This document shows positions 63,549 to 64,000 of a stretch of DNA of 64,000 bases, one piece after another. The notes under the pieces were generated by a model. That model made no database searches. It was given only the letters and a program-made list of their open reading frames with translations, and was not told the origin of the DNA. The position numbers and the translations under genes are program-made. The first letter of the stretch is position 1, and each line of letters begins with the position of its first letter. Source of the DNA: Streptococcus ictaluri 707-05 (lineage in GTDB: Bacteria; Bacillota; Bacilli; Lactobacillales; Streptococcaceae); NCBI RefSeq assembly GCF_000188015.2, contig NZ_AEUX02000001.1, forward strand, positions 62,001 through 126,000, written 5' to 3'.

Positions 63549-64000
63549 TTAATAGCTTTCTGTTGCTTTTTCATAATGTTCCACAATAATTTTAGCTAGG
63601 CGCTCAATATCAGCTTGGTCACCTCGGAGTTCGAAATCTCCTAATAGAGGAAAGCCAAAACGCTTTGCATATTGTTTAGCCGTTAAGCAATATTGTAGAT
63701 TAAAATTCTTGTTACCTGAGCCAATGATACCCAGACAGTTTTTAGCGTTATCATGTGCAGCAATAAAGTCACCTAGAGGATTGGTTAGAATCTCAATATC
63801 TCCAGAATCACTTCCATTTCCACCTTCTAAATAGGTAGGTAAGATAGCAACAAAAGGTCTTTTTACAGGAAAAGTCTCATGTTTTAAGTCTTTGATATTA
63901 ATAGGCTCAATCAATAACTGATACTGTTCCTCAAGATAAGGGATGATACGTTTAACAAAGCTTAAAGTATTGCCGCTTAAACTAATAAATACGATAGATA
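63549..64000 (-). CDS. nrdI: NrdI flavodoxin-like protein, 5' end outside the window
   Basis: Flavoprotein that activates the manganese class Ib ribonucleotide reductase NrdF. The visible part is about 150 codons with the FMN site [17 protein letters not shown] at the start, [20 protein letters not shown] in the middle, [20 protein letters not shown] and [12 protein letters not shown] near the end. Only a few N-terminal residues should be missing. NrdE and NrdF are not in the window. Streptococci may have more than one NrdI. Confidence 0.88.
   Translation of the reverse strand, partial: SIVFISLSGNTLSFVKRIIPYLEEQYQLLIEPINIKDLKHETFPVKRPFVAILPTYLEGGNGSDSGDIEILTNPLGDFIAAHDNAKNCLGIIGSGNKNFNLQYCLTAKQYAKRFGFPLLGDFELRGDQADIERLAKIIVEHYEKATESY

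Overview
The window is chromosomal DNA from a low-GC Gram-positive bacterium, most likely a pyogenic-group Streptococcus close to S. pyogenes and S. dysgalactiae. Evidence is the gene order opuAA-opuABC / polA / perR / tgt / bioY / tadA / SRP RNA / pgi / galU-gpsA / dut-radA-carbonic anhydrase, an IS1239-like IS30-family element, 6S RNA next to tRNA-Lys, and short low-GC promoters with strong GGAGG-type ribosome binding sites. The species call is inference; no search was possible.

Layout. 1-7.3 kb: a lipoteichoic-acid-synthase-type gene (nonsense mutation), a diacylglycerol-kinase-type gene (frameshift), the glycine betaine transporter opuAA-opuABC, and a small secreted-protein gene (frameshift). 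7.3-26.6 kb: mostly intact core genes (polA, perR, tgt, bioY, tadA, SRP RNA, pgi, 5-FTHF cyclo-ligase, rhomboid, galU, gpsA) with secreted, membrane and lipoproteins of unknown role and a 277-bp repeat. 26.8-36.4 kb: MarR regulator with a heterodimeric ABC exporter, an NADPH-FMN-reductase pair with a PAS protein, queH, dut, radA, carbonic anhydrase. 36.6-43.9 kb: a LytTR/LiaF-like pair, then accessory wreckage: an MFS gene broken by an IS3-family element, a dead IS30-family copy, and a small integrative-element remnant whose integrase is split by an IS982-family element. 44-52.7 kb: tRNA-Lys, 6S RNA, rarA, pabA-pabBC, TM2 and DUF3013 proteins, a second IS982 copy between two broken genes, prmA-rsmE. 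52.8-56.5 kb: a second MFS paralogue, broken by an intact IS30-family copy, with its ArsR-type regulator. 56.6-64 kb: second copy of the 277-bp repeat, a LacI-family regulator, a maltose-type PTS gene with an internal deletion, a phosphodiesterase-fold protein, an M42 peptidase, and a preQ1-I riboswitch controlling a nucleoside hydrolase and an ECF transporter S component; nrdI runs off the edge.

How the genes work together. The clearest functional thread is queuosine: tgt inserts preQ1 into tRNA, queH performs the last reduction, and the riboswitch-controlled hydrolase and transporter look like a salvage module for a deazaguanine (inferred). The second thread is decay: at least seven genes are broken by point mutation, small indel, deletion or IS insertion. 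Members of both MFS paralogues are dead, and the maltose-type PTS permease and the LTA-synthase-type enzyme are probably non-functional. The most unexplained structure is the 277-bp repeat (22748-23024 and 56641-56917), which is gap-free between copies, contains nested complementary segments, is followed by a terminator both times, and encloses a perfectly conserved 27-codon stretch.
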